Below are positions 48,001-58,814 of a stretch of DNA of 64,000 nt, one piece after another. The notes beneath the pieces are model-generated. The model was given only the letters and a program-made list of their open reading frames with translations, was not told where the DNA came from and did not search any database. Location: contig JAVUNC010000005.1 of the NCBI GenBank assembly GCA_032173965.1, positions 47,044,501 to 47,108,500 of the forward strand, read 5' to 3'. Every line of letters starts with the position of its first letter. Within the stretch, counting starts at the first letter, position 1. Made by a program: the position numbers and the translations under genes. Source of the DNA: Sitta carolinensis (Eukaryota > Chordata > Aves > Passeriformes > Sittidae).

Positions 48001-51000
48001 TTCATGAGAATGAGATAGTCTCCTATGGTACTTACTTCATTTAAAATGTTTTATGGTGATTCTTTACTGTTTGGGTATTTTTGAACTTGAAATTTCACCT
48101 CTAAAAACTCATGCAATGTTAGCTCTAAAAGGGAGTTCCAGATTTGCTTTGGTTTTTTATGTTCCCATTTCTTGGTGCTATTCTGTAGCAAGAGTACATA
48201 TTTTGCTACTCAAACATTACTTGCTGGTGATTTCTAACATTTGGCCTAATCCTCCCAAAAGAGACTCTAAATATTTTGGCTGGCTATATTACTAACACAC
48301 CAAATAAGCATTAAAAAATACTCCCCTCTGCAACAGCTTATAGAGAAGCTGGATGAGGAAGATGTAAGGAGGAAAGGAGAAAAAAAAACAACAAAACTTG
48401 GGCTTGTGAACCCAATGTCAAAGAAGAATTTCAAAGAATTTCATAGAGTGAGTGTTTGATACACAGTAATAATCCCATTACAGCACGAGTCATGTCACAG
48501 TGGTAAACAGAAGTGCTCAAAATTATTACTACCAAACATGAAAATGCTATAGGCATGATGAGGAGTTCAGCACTTGAGATGACTGCAGACTACACAGGCA
48601 GAATTCAAAGCAGTATTTAACCAGTACTCTATTCAGAGCACTGAAGGTGTTTAATCAACAACAAAAGACAATGACAACAATATCATGTTCAAGACAGAAA
48701 ATTCAAGCTGGCATTTTGTCCTCTTGGTGGCTAACAGTTCTAAGATAGATTGAGAAGTCAGTGCTTGTTGAGTTACCTTCATTTTCACAGCCAGGACAGC
48801 TACAAGACACTAAGGTGGTCCATGCCAAATTGAGTATCTACATTGTTTTGGTTTCCTTGACTTTACCTGGGTAACTGCTGAATGAGACACGGCTGGTGCT
48901 GGTGTATGGATCAACTATATTGAAGTTCCAATGCTTATATATTCTCAGCGTGGCTGCATAAGTAAACCAGCTGGAATGGGCAAAAAATATATTCTCATAT
49001 CCAGGTAGAACCTGGAAAACAGAAGCAAAAAGATGAATCATTTCAGACCACACGAAAATTCTGCATGATATTTCTACTTGATAGAAAGCGGGAGAACTAC
49101 TTGTTTTAAGTAGTTTGATTAATTGCATTGTTGAAGAAAGCAGATTCTTGTACTTTTAGTTGTGTACTAAAATGAATTTCTGAAACCTCTAGAAACAATT
49201 CTAGGCCATGTGTTGTTTTCAAAATAAAACACCTTGGGGTTATTTGGGATACCTGCATCACACAGTATGGTTTTTCCCCCAGTTTCATCTGGAATATTTC
49301 TATTCACGTATTCAGATCAGAGCTTCGTGAGCATATCCAACATTAATTTAAAACATGCTGTTTCTGTGAGAATTCCTCTGGTTCACTTTGAGGTAAAGTA
49401 CAGAAGCAAATGCAAGTAAATTCAATTTGAAAAGTTAAATATATGTATCAATACTACATCTCTTCAAAATATTTCCCTCCTTCTACAATTTGTTGTTAAC
49501 TCAGAAACCTCTTGCTGTAGGAAATGCTTCAGTTAGTGTTTCTCAATTTAAGGTGAATACTGTTTCTCTGTGATACACTGAGTCTCCTGATGCTGATTAG
49601 ATCTTAATAATTTTAACTGAAAAATGTGATTGCCACCATAATGCATCAGTCACTTATCTTAAAAACATGGGGTTTTTTTCTGTCATCACTCCTACTGGAA
49701 AGTCATTCAAAGGTATCACTATTAACAGAAAACATGAGCCATTTGCAGCCATTTGTTTTTATGTTAGCACTGTCCTTTAGTTTAAATAATCCCTGCCTAT
49801 TTGCCCAACGTATTTGTAGTAATTCAAAATACCCCTTTTCAGACTTCATTTCTCTAGGTGAAATGAGTTATTCTTGTCCAGTCTCATCTCTCTGGTAGTT
49901 CCTCATTCCTAGTAATTCTATCAGCTTTTCACCCTCCATCTCTGTGGTTTTGGTTTGGTCTTTTCCCTCCCCTTGAACACAAGTGAGAAAAACTGGACTC
50001 AATATCCTTTGGAGGCACAAATGACAACTGCAGAAATGCGTCTTAATCACTGACAGAAGTCTCTTTATGCATATGCAAGATGAATAGGGAAGACTCCAGA
50101 AATGCAGACTCATGACACTGCAAATCAACACAGTCACTGGAGACAAAGTTCTGGTGCTCACCTTGATCAGTGCAGAGCAGTGCCCCATGTCCCACTGGTA
50201 TCTCCCATGGCCTCCTGGATCCATACTGCATTGCCTACCCCGTGCAGAATAATCAAATAATGCAGGAATAAGGTCCAACAGGTCTCCAACAGCATTCAGA
50301 AACTGGACATCGAAGTTGCTCAGTGGCTGAATAAAGGAAAAGATGGCAAAAACCACTTTGAGACAGAAAAACATCAAGACAGCCTCAGTGGTTAGAATTT
50401 TTCTTTTGCTCCTGAAGGAAGCTCTTGTATGGGCTATGAAATGCCTACTGACAAGGCCCAGATGTTCCACTGTACTGGTGCCCAGTATGGCACCAGGCAC
50501 TGAGGAATCTTTCAGGATTTGGCCCTTACCAGTGGCACCAATGCTATGATTTCTGAGGCAAAAAGGAAGATGCAACTGTAATTCAAGAAACCTTAGTGTG
50601 TGTTTGCAAGCAGCATACCAATCAGCCTGTTGTTACGGGTATACTGAGGTAAAATTAATTTTTATGTTTAGATGTCTTTGAAGCATCTTACACTAATGCT
50701 CTTGTGAGCTCTCAGATTTTTATAAACACTGCAATTTAAGACATCCTCAGGACTGAGGAGGAAGAAACAAATGAGGGAAACAGTGTTAACAATACTAATT
50801 AAACTAGCTGAAAAAGGAAAGTCAGTCAAAAGGCACTCTGCTATGTGCTTTAGAAAACTCCTTATGGCTGGAGCTAGCCAGGGTTAACAGGGTTAACTGC
50901 ACACAGCCAGTTGTGCAACATGCTCTTTAGAACTTCCTCTTACTTTGCCTCTTCAAAAATAAGAGCTTAATAGTGGTTTTAACCTCAACCTTCCAATATC

Positions 51001-54000
51001 GTTTTCTAAATCTTTCCTGTTCTTGCTTTCACCATGCCTTCTGTTAAGGCAAGGCTTATGGAAAAGAAGTCAGAACACACATCACTGTAGGACTGCGAAT
51101 AGTAATTTTACAATGCCACATAATCGTGTAACAAACAAACACAATGCTTGCAACATAAATCACTGTTACTAAAACATATGGCTGATCTCTCTACAAACCC
51201 CAGCAAAGGGGGACAAGGAAAAATTAAACAGCATCAAATGCATATACTTATTATTCAGAAGGCTTAATTCTGTGTTATCCATCTGCTGCTCTGGAAGAAA
51301 GAATAACCAACAGGAAAATCAGAAATAATGTAAACTCCAGTCCATGTATCCCATGGGAATGAATTAAACCTTCCCATAATGCTCACGCACAAGAGAAAAG
51401 TCATTGTGACAACTAAAACCATTCATGGCAGAAGGCACCAACAGCAGCTATAGTTTGAGGAAGAAATCCAAAACAAACTTTCATGTATGTTACATTGCTT
51501 TAGTTCAGCACGATTTTGCTGTAAGGATCCAAACAGGGAACAACAAGAAGAGACCTGTTTTTGGATAGTTTTAAGCAACTTAGAGGTATGAATCAGTTAC
51601 AAACCAGTCACAACATCTATTTCATTGGAATCCATATAGAGACGTGGCATTGCTTAAGCACCATTCTTTCCCATCCTGCTACACTGAAAACCCACAACAC
51701 AATAACAAAAAGCCATTTTCCAGTGTCTGATTCACACAGGTATCGCTGTACAGTACCACCAGGAAGGGAAAAAACTGGCTTGCCTGACATTGCCCAGCCA
51801 GCCCCAAGACATTTTAATTGCACTAGACATCCATTTGCTAACAGTCCATATTCTCCTCCATAAAACCTGCTTTCACTGTAATATCTACAGGTAGCTACAT
51901 TGATACTGATACAGCATCAGTCAGAATTGCCTGTATATTTTTAAAAAGTTTCACATTGCTGTGTTTTCTTACCATCACTCCGAATCAAAACTTCCGTAAC
52001 TATTAGGAAGTCCATTCAAATTAGAACAAAAGTGCCAAGCAATAAAGCTTTCAGCACAACAGGCACAGAAAGATGCCCAGAGAGAAGGAGGAAAGACACA
52101 CTCAAAGCACAGGTTATGCAAATTCCTGAGGCACAGGGTGAGATTAGGCTGACAGCTGCCAAACCAGCCAAAATATCAGAGATGCAAAAGAGGGACTAGG
52201 TTGTTAAGCATCCCTAGAGTTCTGTTTTCATTCCCCTTTTGAGGGCAAAGCAAATTTTGTTTCAGTTAATTCCCAAAAAATTCATTAATCTTTTTGAATA
52301 AACCTGGGTTTGTGTTTTAAGACTGTCAGATGTGACATCACATAAGCACTGTGCTTCTCTGGAGTCTCAGAAAAACAATGCATTTAAAGAGAAGACACAG
52401 GAATCTGCACTGCAGGCCCAATCTGGGAATTTCCGGAATGGTCAGAAGCATCCGCCACAAGAAGGCTGAGAGCCCCAGTTTAGGAAAAACTACAGCTGAT
52501 TTCCAGGATATATGGAGAAATCTCCTCTATGAGGAGTTAATCAGTGTCCTCTAGCAAGAATTAGGCCCAAAAAACTGCATCATAACCACTGCACGATATA
52601 GAGCATATTAAAATTTCCTGTAACCACCTTCTCCCATCTCACACAGCAATGTCAGAAGAAGTCCTTATATATGTCATTTAGATCCTGAAGAAGAATGAAT
52701 GAACTAAACTGACAAGCAGAGAGGTGGTAAAGCCACATCAAAAAGTCCTTTTGCTAGAATGTGTGGCTCCTTTAAAGTGTTGTCCCTAACAGCAAAACAA
52801 AAAATCAATTTGAGTTTGAGTTACATCCATGGAAGTGAGAAATAAACTTACAAAGGGCAGCAGAAAGGAGAGAACCACCCCTAAAGGGTTGTTTACATCA
52901 GACATTAAAATAGGCAAGTAATTCTTTAAGAACTGTTTTCCAGTAACTTCTCCAAGCCTGGGCACTCTAAATACAAAATAAGGAAGTACAAATAGAGAGT
53001 GATCCTGGAGTCATTCTAGTATTTAAAACACTGACACCTCCTTATTCAAGAGTAATATCCCTGCATAGACAAGCCCAAGATTAATCACAGCGTTGGTAGA
53101 GCATTAGGCAGATGAAAAAGCTTTATGCTAGTTGAGTGCCCCTCCCTCAGAAATTGTCTTGACAAAAGGGTTGGGTTTGTTTACTGGATATAAAATGTTG
53201 CTAAACCAGATGGAATAATGTCAGACTTTAACATAAAGATGTATTCAAATTTTGACATCACTCTTAATGATACCTGTAAATATCAAATCCAAAATACAGA
53301 AGTTTACAATGTAGATTGCCCTCATGCACATCTTAATGGAAGCACCTACCTAAAACAGTCCTCAGGAGGGCAGACTCCATGCAATAAACCCCCCCAAAGT
53401 TTGGAACAATAATATAAAGCATTTCCCTCACAAATAATAAAAAAATATATACTAGTGCTACCATCAAGCCATTCAAAACCCATATTTTCTTTCTGCAGTA
53501 AGGCTCAGTTACTCGTGGCAGATACAACGGTTCTACAATATTCAAGTAAAGCAGATTTGAATTTCAGGGGAGAACAGAAAAACAGAACATTTCAGAGTTA
53601 CTTGTGTGCAAATAACCCAACTCTCACTTAAGAAGTATCTGGCTCTGTTTTCAAACTACCATGCATAGTACCAGAAAACAGAATTTAAAAACTGAAAGCA
53701 GATTAGCTATGAAGCAGCTTGTTTCTGGACTCCTGAAAAGGAAATAGCGCTATACAACTTTGCCCAGTGTTCCATGCTACAAAACACAGACTTTGTAAAC
53801 ACAGTTCCTATTCTACATCCCCTTTATCTCTTTTAGCCTATTCATGGCAACCAAACAACTCCTCAGTGTTAAGGAGAGCACCATGTCTATGTATGATCAT
53901 TGATGGTGCAGGGAAGAACCTTGAAACCTATCTCCTCTTCCCCTTCTCTTTCTCATGTCTCTGGTATTTTGGGAGTTAAGGAGAAAAGCTTCCTAGCCTT

Positions 54001-57000
54001 TCTTCTACAGCGTTTATTCTTATTTTAAGCTTAAGACAGTCAGAACAATTGTCTTCTACATATATAGAATAATGTGTTGAATCTAGAAACACACATAGCT
54101 TTCCCAAAACATATAGAAAATCAGAACAGGCAACAAAATACAGACTGTCACACGTTGAGTTTTGGCTTGGTTTTGTTTGGGGTTTAGGGGGTTTCTTTTG
54201 CTTTGTTAAAGTGCGGGTAAAAAAAGGAAAAGAAAAATGCCACAATTCACACATGACGTATTTTTAGTATTTCTAATGTTCATTACCACCATGAATCCAA
54301 ACTACTGAACTACTAGAAATCAAAAGATAAACTTGTTCCTGATGATGATAATCCAAAGACAATAAAGACATGGAAAAGATTCTTTTACTAATGAAACAGA
54401 ATAGTATCTACTAAAGGAAAGAGGTAAGAGGAGACTTTCAAAGCACTGAGACAAACGTGCAATAGGAATGAGATTAGCTTCTAAAAACAGGCAGAATTTG
54501 TTACAGAGACTTTCAATATGAAATTTCTTTGTTTTATTTTGAGAATTGAATAACAGAAAAGTACTTGTTACTAGAGTTGTCCCAAAGGAAAAAGAAAAAT
54601 CAAAACAATTGAGTTAATTGAACTAAAGTACAGTACTTAAAAATAAGGGAAAAAACATTTACTAGTTGAATTTATTTGCACTTTGGAGGGCAGATTTCTT
54701 TTCATCTCAAGGAATAAGAAAGATACTGGTGGTGGTTTTGCTTGTTTGGTTGATTTGTGAGTTTAGTTGGGGCTTTTAATTGCGAACAGTTTACAAAAGC
54801 TGAGTTGATTCTCAGATAAATGGATGCGTCAAAGCTAGAATACTAGCCAGGAACTTTGCATCTGCACCTGCACCTGTTTTTACTACCCATGTAAAGCTTG
54901 GAGCAACAGTCTTCAAGCCCTGTTTCCTGAAGGAGATTCTAACAGCAGTAAATATGTACACACTGTTGCAGATTAATCTCCCAAAAGTACTTGAAAAGTA
55001 TCATGGTATCCACAAAATGAACTTCCTGTACTTTTACAGAATGTCAGGTATCATTTTGATGCCAAGGAAAACCAAAGACCTAGCTACAAGAGCAGTTGTC
55101 CAAAATGTACTCAAAGATAAGGACAGATGTTCACTTCCTGGCTGTGGCAAAGAGAGGAAACGGCAGCATCACTTCAAGTAAGAAATGCATACACAGTGAA
55201 CATTTTTGCTTTGAATAAAAGTATATGCATCTCAACATAGGTGATAATGTCCAAAGCTAAAATTGCGACTGGCATGGAAAAGAGTCAAAATAAATCCCAC
55301 CAACTGCTGCAAGCACATTTGGGAAAAGGAAAAAAATTATTTCCTGCATATAATTAAAAAATGGAAGACACAAATATTTCAGCCTGAACCACATATCTGA
55401 ACTTTCACTAAATACACCATTTTTATATAGACATGCTGGTGAGATCTCTAAAACGGGGCTAAAAAAAATTATTCAAAACACTTCAGAGGTCAGTGCTTTC
55501 TAGTATCAAATGCAGTTAAATAAGCAAGCATCAGGGAACACGCTTTGCAGGTAGGACACACCTATTACAATGAAGTAACTCAGACACAAACCAACCACAT
55601 GAATCTAAAAGATTCTGAAACAGCAAAAAAAACCCCAAAAACCTGATGAGCTTGACAGGGCTCTTCAGATACAGAAGTTACGAAAGGATATTAATGTGTT
55701 CTTTTCCTAGAAAGTCAAGGTTTCTAGTGTTTTCCCCTACAAACTCAGGTCTTTCAGGATGGATTATTATTACAAATGCACTTTTTTTTTTTCCCAGTTT
55801 GAGCTGGCTCCCCACTCATGAAAGCCCCATAGTGACTTCTATGCAAGAAAAATGTACATTTTTTAAAATGCAGTTGTTTACAATTCAGGACTCCTAATTT
55901 CTCAAAATTCTTGGTAGGATTAACCTAGGTAAGAAGGTCAACTACAATTACTCAAGTCTTTCCTCTCCCACTGAAAGACCTATTAGATATCAGATTTCAG
56001 GACAGCATTATAATTGCCATATCTCTACTGGAGTTAAAAACAGTTCTGCTATTACATATGAGCTGATGATCTGGAATACAATTCTAACTGAAATTAAAGA
56101 AAAACAAATATGAAAAAACACCAAAACAAACAACTAAACCACCACCCAACAAAACCACAAAATCTATCCCATCTGACCCACCACAACACACACCATATCT
56201 CTTGTAACAATATACTTTTGAGAACTAAAAGACAGAAAAGGAGAAGTCATTTAGTCAAGTAAAACATACTCTAAGATAAAAAGGCTTTTAGGATTTGAAA
56301 TCTAATGCTTGGAAATAAGAATGAAAGCTGTAATTCCTGCTGTTGCAGGTACTCTTTACACCTAAAGGGTCACTTGCTTAATAACAACTGTAAAGTGACA
56401 GCAACAAGCACTTTAGAAGTGTGTGCCCCTCCAACATTCACATTCAGATACAAAATCCACCCTCAACCTAATCACCACCCGAGTGCCCAGGGTTCCAAGC
56501 CCCTTGTGAAGAATCTGTGGTTACATGGCCTGAGTGCTCAGTCACATTATCCACACGGAACAGCCACTAAAGATTCTGCAGAATGGCATGCAGAATGAGT
56601 ACCTGCCACTAGGTATCCTACTTTTGCTTCCTGTCTTTAAAAATTGATCCCCTTCTCCCATGTTTGTCCACTGACATCCCAGCCCCAGCTACTGAAAAAG
56701 AGGTGTGGTAGTCTTACTGTTTGTTTATGCAGTTTAGCCCACTCGAGGGCTCCCATGTACAGACCATCCAACTGTGCAATAATATAGCCAGCATGCCTCC
56801 AAAATGGGTCATCCTTATTATTTCTGATTTGTTGTCTTGTCCATCGATCTTGCTTCCTGCAGAGGAACAAACAGGTTGGGCTTTTCTTGGTTTGTTTTTT
56901 AGAGTATAATTGATAATGCAAGGAAGGGACAAATACATTACAACCCAGATGGTCCAGTCTATAGTAAAGATTTGAGGCAAATCACACTTTAGAAATCCTG

Positions 57001-58814
57001 CAGATATAGACATTATATCCTCCAAGTGTAAATGCTGAGACTTAAGCAAAATACCCTACAATCATGTGTCTCTACCAGATTTTAGTGTCAAAGAAGGAGC
57101 TGAACTTCATGTTTGTGGAGGATTTTGCTATAGCAGATCTAGTCAGTAAAGGGAAACAAGTGTTTGATAGGTCAGATGAACCATTCCCATTTAAACGTCT
57201 ATTTAAGAATAAAAATAGACTGACATTTGAAGAGCCTCCTTCTCTCCCCCAGGTTCAAGTGCAATGAAGGCTTTCTGCTGGTGGTGCTCAAACGTGGCCT
57301 GAGAGCCACGTCTGTGCTCCTCTGAGGAACAGGTGGGAGGCCAAACAACCGTACCCTGTGCCAGCTCCAGTCAAGAGCCAAATCACCCAGCTCTGGGGCA
57401 TGAGGCTACACGAGCTGAATAGACCCTAGGGCAAGAGCCACCAACACTGTAAGGATCTCTCAGAATTCTCTCTTTTGCTGTGCACAAAGGGCCACAAAAG
57501 AACCACAGGAAATGAGGATCATACGCTGGCCTCTTCCATCCTCCTGTATCTATCCATTCAGCACTATGTAAAGGAGCAAAATAGAGAGGACAAACCTGTA
57601 AAGGAAGCAAACTCTTCCAGCAGTATATGGGTGAGAAAACCAACCAGAGTTAGCTTTCTGGAAACAACGAGATCCAAGAAGTATGTCCAAGGAAATAGGG
57701 ATATGGTCAGAGCATTTAGGGCTAAGGACTTCCAAGACAACACAGCAACCCGTATTATAAAACTGCTATAAAGTAAAGCAGTGATGCAAGAGTTGAGCAT
57801 AGAGGCAATGGAAAAGCAACACAAGGCCACCTAGTATTACCCCCTTCATCCAACAATGCATTGGGGAATACAGCTGCTATGCTGTGTCATTCTAGGAAAA
57901 AAACACACACACATTGATAGGGTAGCTATCCCATTTTTTCTCACAAGGAGGAGCACAGCAATGCTGAAAACTTATAACAAGGGAGCGCTAAGATTCTTTG
58001 TAAAACCAATTGACTTTATATATGCACACCAAAAACAGTCAGATATTCAAACCCTTATGGAAAGGGCAAGACAAGGTAAATATGGAAAAAAATAGTCCCC
58101 AGAAGTGACCACTTCACATAAGTACTTGTAATGGAAAAACCCAGAAGTCTAAGGAGAGTAAAATAACTGGTAATCACAGCTGAGTTTCCCAGTACCTGGC
58201 CTGGTGGTTCTCCTACTTGTAGTTTTCCCACCAGTGTAGCTGCATTATTCAAGCGGAATTACTTTTGATTTTTACAGCTAAAGAGAAAAGTGAATCAGGA
58301 CTTTTGTGATTAGAATAGAATTTACATTGGTGGTAGAATAAAATACTAACCTAACAGAAGAAAAGGATACACATTGCTAAAAAGATTAAGGTGCCAGGAG
58401 ACCACTGTTCACTGTAATATTGAAAATATCAGCTTTTTCAAAAAAAGGAATTTTACTAAAATGACCTTCAGAAGTCATTGACATTTTCCCCACCTTTTGG
58501 CAGCAATGGTTTTAAATATTTCTTTGAAAGAGAATCAGAATTAGGGAAGGGTATATGCACTTCTTCATGCATATTTAGAATTTTTTTTATAATAATGGCA
58601 CTCAATCAGAGAGAAAGGAAGCTTATATTTTCCTCAGCCCATAACAAAGAGAATAAAAAAAAGCTTGAAAATTCTGTCATCCTCCAACCCCAAGTCTTGA
58701 CTGATTCATTTTCAGCAAATAAATACATACGCCATAAAATTCTGAACTCCACTTCGAACGGTGGGAGTCTTAATTAGCTGTGGATACATATTTGCAGCAT
58801 GGTCATACATTTGC
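32891..58814 (-). CDS. PLBD1: PLBD1, phospholipase B-like 1, exons 3-11 joined
   Basis: PLBD1 is a secreted or lysosomal/granule protein of the phospholipase B-like (LAMA-like) Ntn-hydrolase family. It matures by self-cleavage before a cysteine, and deacylation of phospholipids has been reported. Nine - strand exons run 58814-58731, 56856-56718, 50326-50162, 49011-48867, 42157-41957, 41845-41705, 36503-36318, 34665-34559 and 33058-32891. All have GT-AG borders, and the phases join to about 444 residues. Visible motifs are [11 protein letters not shown] with the nucleophile Cys, FAHSSW 17 residues later (the His/Trp spacing known from PLBD2), [18 protein letters not shown] and a Cys cluster [12 protein letters not shown]-glycosylation sequons NLS and NRT remain. 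Mammalian PLBD1 is about 553 residues. The signal peptide and first roughly 110 residues lie past the right edge. PLBD1 fits better than PLBD2 by sequence and by its ATF7IP neighbour. Confidence 0.96.
33059..34558 (-). other. PLBD1: PLBD1 intron 10
   Basis: 1.5 kb, GTAAGT to TTCCAG. The last 370 bases before exon 11 are open in the exon 11 frame. No repeat is recognised. Confidence 0.85.
34559..34665 (-). CDS. PLBD1: PLBD1 exon 10, cysteine-rich
   Basis: A 107-nt exon, acceptor CACCCCAG, donor GTAAGT. It encodes [20 protein letters not shown], then [15 protein letters not shown]. The Cys pattern [10 protein letters not shown]...GCYD is typical of PLBD1 and likely forms disulfides. Confidence 0.95.
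35382..35386. repeat. Target site duplication of the ERVL-like LTR
   Basis: CCTGC here is repeated exactly at 35926-35930, immediately beyond the other LTR end. Five bases is the size expected for ERVL-class integration. Confidence 0.85.
35387..35925 (-). mobile_element. Solo LTR, avian ERVL-like, 539 bp
   Basis: The + strand begins TGTCCTGGTTCAACCCCTGC and TGGCAACTAAGTACCACA and ends ATTAACTCTGTCCCA. These are the termini of a common avian ERVL-type LTR in reverse. Inner matches include GGTATGGAATA and AGCTTCTTGTGCATCTGCTC. The insertion is framed by a perfect 5-bp duplication CCTGC. The sense orientation is inferred to be minus, as for PLBD1. The TATA region is degenerate and no gag, pol or env is present. 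Confidence 0.88.
36318..36503 (-). CDS. PLBD1: PLBD1 exon 9
   Basis: A 186-nt exon, acceptor TCTGGCAG, donor GTAAGA. It encodes [19 protein letters not shown], then a stretch ending in [19 protein letters not shown] and MKYIMRYN. The sequon NLS is kept. PSYN and APRA hold the Asn and Arg that line the active site in the related PLBD2 structure (from family knowledge). Confidence 0.96.
38625..39974 (+). mobile_element. Solo LTR of an endogenous retrovirus, 1,350 bp
   Basis: It starts TGTCGTAGTTTGAAAA and ends ACCTATGACA, so it has TG...CA ends with TGTC/GACA inverted termini. A perfect 5-bp duplication AAGGC flanks it at 38620-38624 and 39975-39979. A polyadenylation signal AATAAA at 39841-39846 puts the LTR sense on + , antisense to PLBD1. 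It is longer than most avian solo LTRs. No viral coding region is seen; the 150-codon frame at 38659-39111 on - is within the LTR. The 5-bp duplication points to the ERVL class, but the exact family is not identified. Confidence 0.85.
39841..39846 (+). promoter_or_regulatory. LTR polyadenylation signal
   Basis: AATAAA inside the 1,350-bp LTR, followed by GTTCTTTTCTTTAG and a GTTTTGCTCTGTTTTTGG stretch, as expected at an R/U5 boundary. It is antisense to PLBD1. Confidence 0.55.
39975..39979. repeat. Target site duplication of the 1,350-bp LTR
   Basis: AAGGC, matching 38620-38624 on the other side of the LTR. Confidence 0.82.
41705..41845 (-). CDS. PLBD1: PLBD1 exon 8
   Basis: A 141-nt exon, acceptor ATACCCAG, donor GTAATA. 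It encodes [17 protein letters not shown], then a stretch with [17 protein letters not shown] and NVLRK. It is separated from exon 7 by an intron of only 111 bp. Confidence 0.95.
41846..41956 (-). other. PLBD1: PLBD1 intron 7, 111 bp
   Basis: GTAAGT to CCCAG. It is far shorter than its neighbours. Its length is a multiple of three, but retention meets an in-frame stop at 41870-41868. Confidence 0.93.
41957..42157 (-). CDS. PLBD1: PLBD1 exon 7
   Basis: A 201-nt exon, acceptor TGTTTAAG, donor GTAAGT. It encodes [39 protein letters not shown] and [16 protein letters not shown], ending CNS plus one base. LQTTNS is the conserved block with a Thr near the active site. The site occupied by an N-glycosylation sequon in human (FNKT) is FNEA here and so is lost. 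Confidence 0.96.
42301..42332. repeat. Triple alternating palindromic unit
   Basis: AAGGGCTT, TTGC, AAGCCCTT, TTGC, AAGGGCTT: one 8-bp unit, its reverse complement and the unit again, separated by identical TTGC spacers. Confidence 0.9.
44729..44804. repeat. Near-perfect inverted repeat, 33-bp arms, 10-bp loop
   Basis: The left arm 44729-44761 starts GTGTATAAACACACTTGAAT. The right arm 44772-44804 is its reverse complement except for one base. In the PLBD1 sense RNA that position becomes a G-U pair, so all 33 positions can pair around a loop of 10. It could be a foldback element, a template-switch inversion or a small-RNA precursor; the sequence alone does not decide. Confidence 0.92.
45175..45290. 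repeat. TA/TG microsatellite in PLBD1 intron 6
   Basis: About 115 bases of alternating purine-pyrimidine TATA, TGTG and CATA units. The repeated YIYI-type frames here are artefacts of it. Confidence 0.92.
48867..49011 (-). CDS. PLBD1: PLBD1 exon 6
   Basis: A 145-nt exon, acceptor TTTTCCAG, donor GTAAAG. It encodes [20 protein letters not shown], then [11 protein letters not shown] and SRVSFSSYP plus one base. HSSW carries the His and Trp expected in the active site by analogy with PLBD2; the His is 17 residues after the nucleophile Cys, as in that protein. Confidence 0.96.
49012..50161 (-). other. PLBD1: PLBD1 intron 5
   Basis: 1.15 kb, GTGAGC to TTCCAG. The first 290 bases after exon 5 remain open in frame. 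No repeat is recognised. Confidence 0.88.
50162..50326 (-). CDS. PLBD1: PLBD1 exon 5 with the Ntn nucleophile cysteine
   Basis: A 165-nt phase 0 exon, acceptor TTTATTCAG, donor GTGAGC. It encodes [20 protein letters not shown], a variable linker [17 protein letters not shown], and [13 protein letters not shown]. The Cys codon at 50177-50179 is the expected self-cleavage nucleophile. The linker before it is about 8 residues longer than in human PLBD1 as I remember it. The frame stays open far into both flanking introns. Confidence 0.95.
50327..56717 (-). other. PLBD1: PLBD1 intron 4
   Basis: 6.4 kb, GTAAGA to ATTCAG. It is AT-rich, with an almost G-free A/C tract at 56113-56203 and T/G-rich stretches near 54155-54205 and 54725-54780. 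No element family or exon is recognised. Confidence 0.85.
56718..56856 (-). CDS. PLBD1: PLBD1 exon 4
   Basis: A 139-nt exon, acceptor CCTCTGCAG, donor GTAAGA. It encodes [19 protein letters not shown], then [17 protein letters not shown] and EWAKLHKQT, ending in phase 0. WRH-GY-AQ-DGLY-GA is a conserved block of the N-terminal (prodomain) part. Confidence 0.95.
56857..58730 (-). other. PLBD1: PLBD1 intron 3
   Basis: 1.9 kb, GTATGT to CTGCAG. The overlapping 60-100 codon frames around 57380-57830 show no family resemblance. Confidence 0.85.
58731..58814 (-). CDS. PLBD1: PLBD1 exon 3
   Basis: An 84-nt exon: acceptor TCTTTCAG, donor GTATGT. It encodes [19 protein letters not shown] then RSGVQNFM, with one base completing a previous codon and two carried forward to make Ala. 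It matches the family segment with the YPQLI motif. It is the most 5' PLBD1 exon in the window. Confidence 0.9.

Larger units (their letters stand above)
42158..48866 (-). other. PLBD1: PLBD1 intron 6, with a long hairpin and a microsatellite
   Basis: 6.7 kb, GTAAAG to TTTAAG. It contains the inverted repeat at 44729-44804, the TA/TG microsatellite at 45175-45290 and a small A-A'-A repeat at 42301-42332. No exon is seen. Confidence 0.85.
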
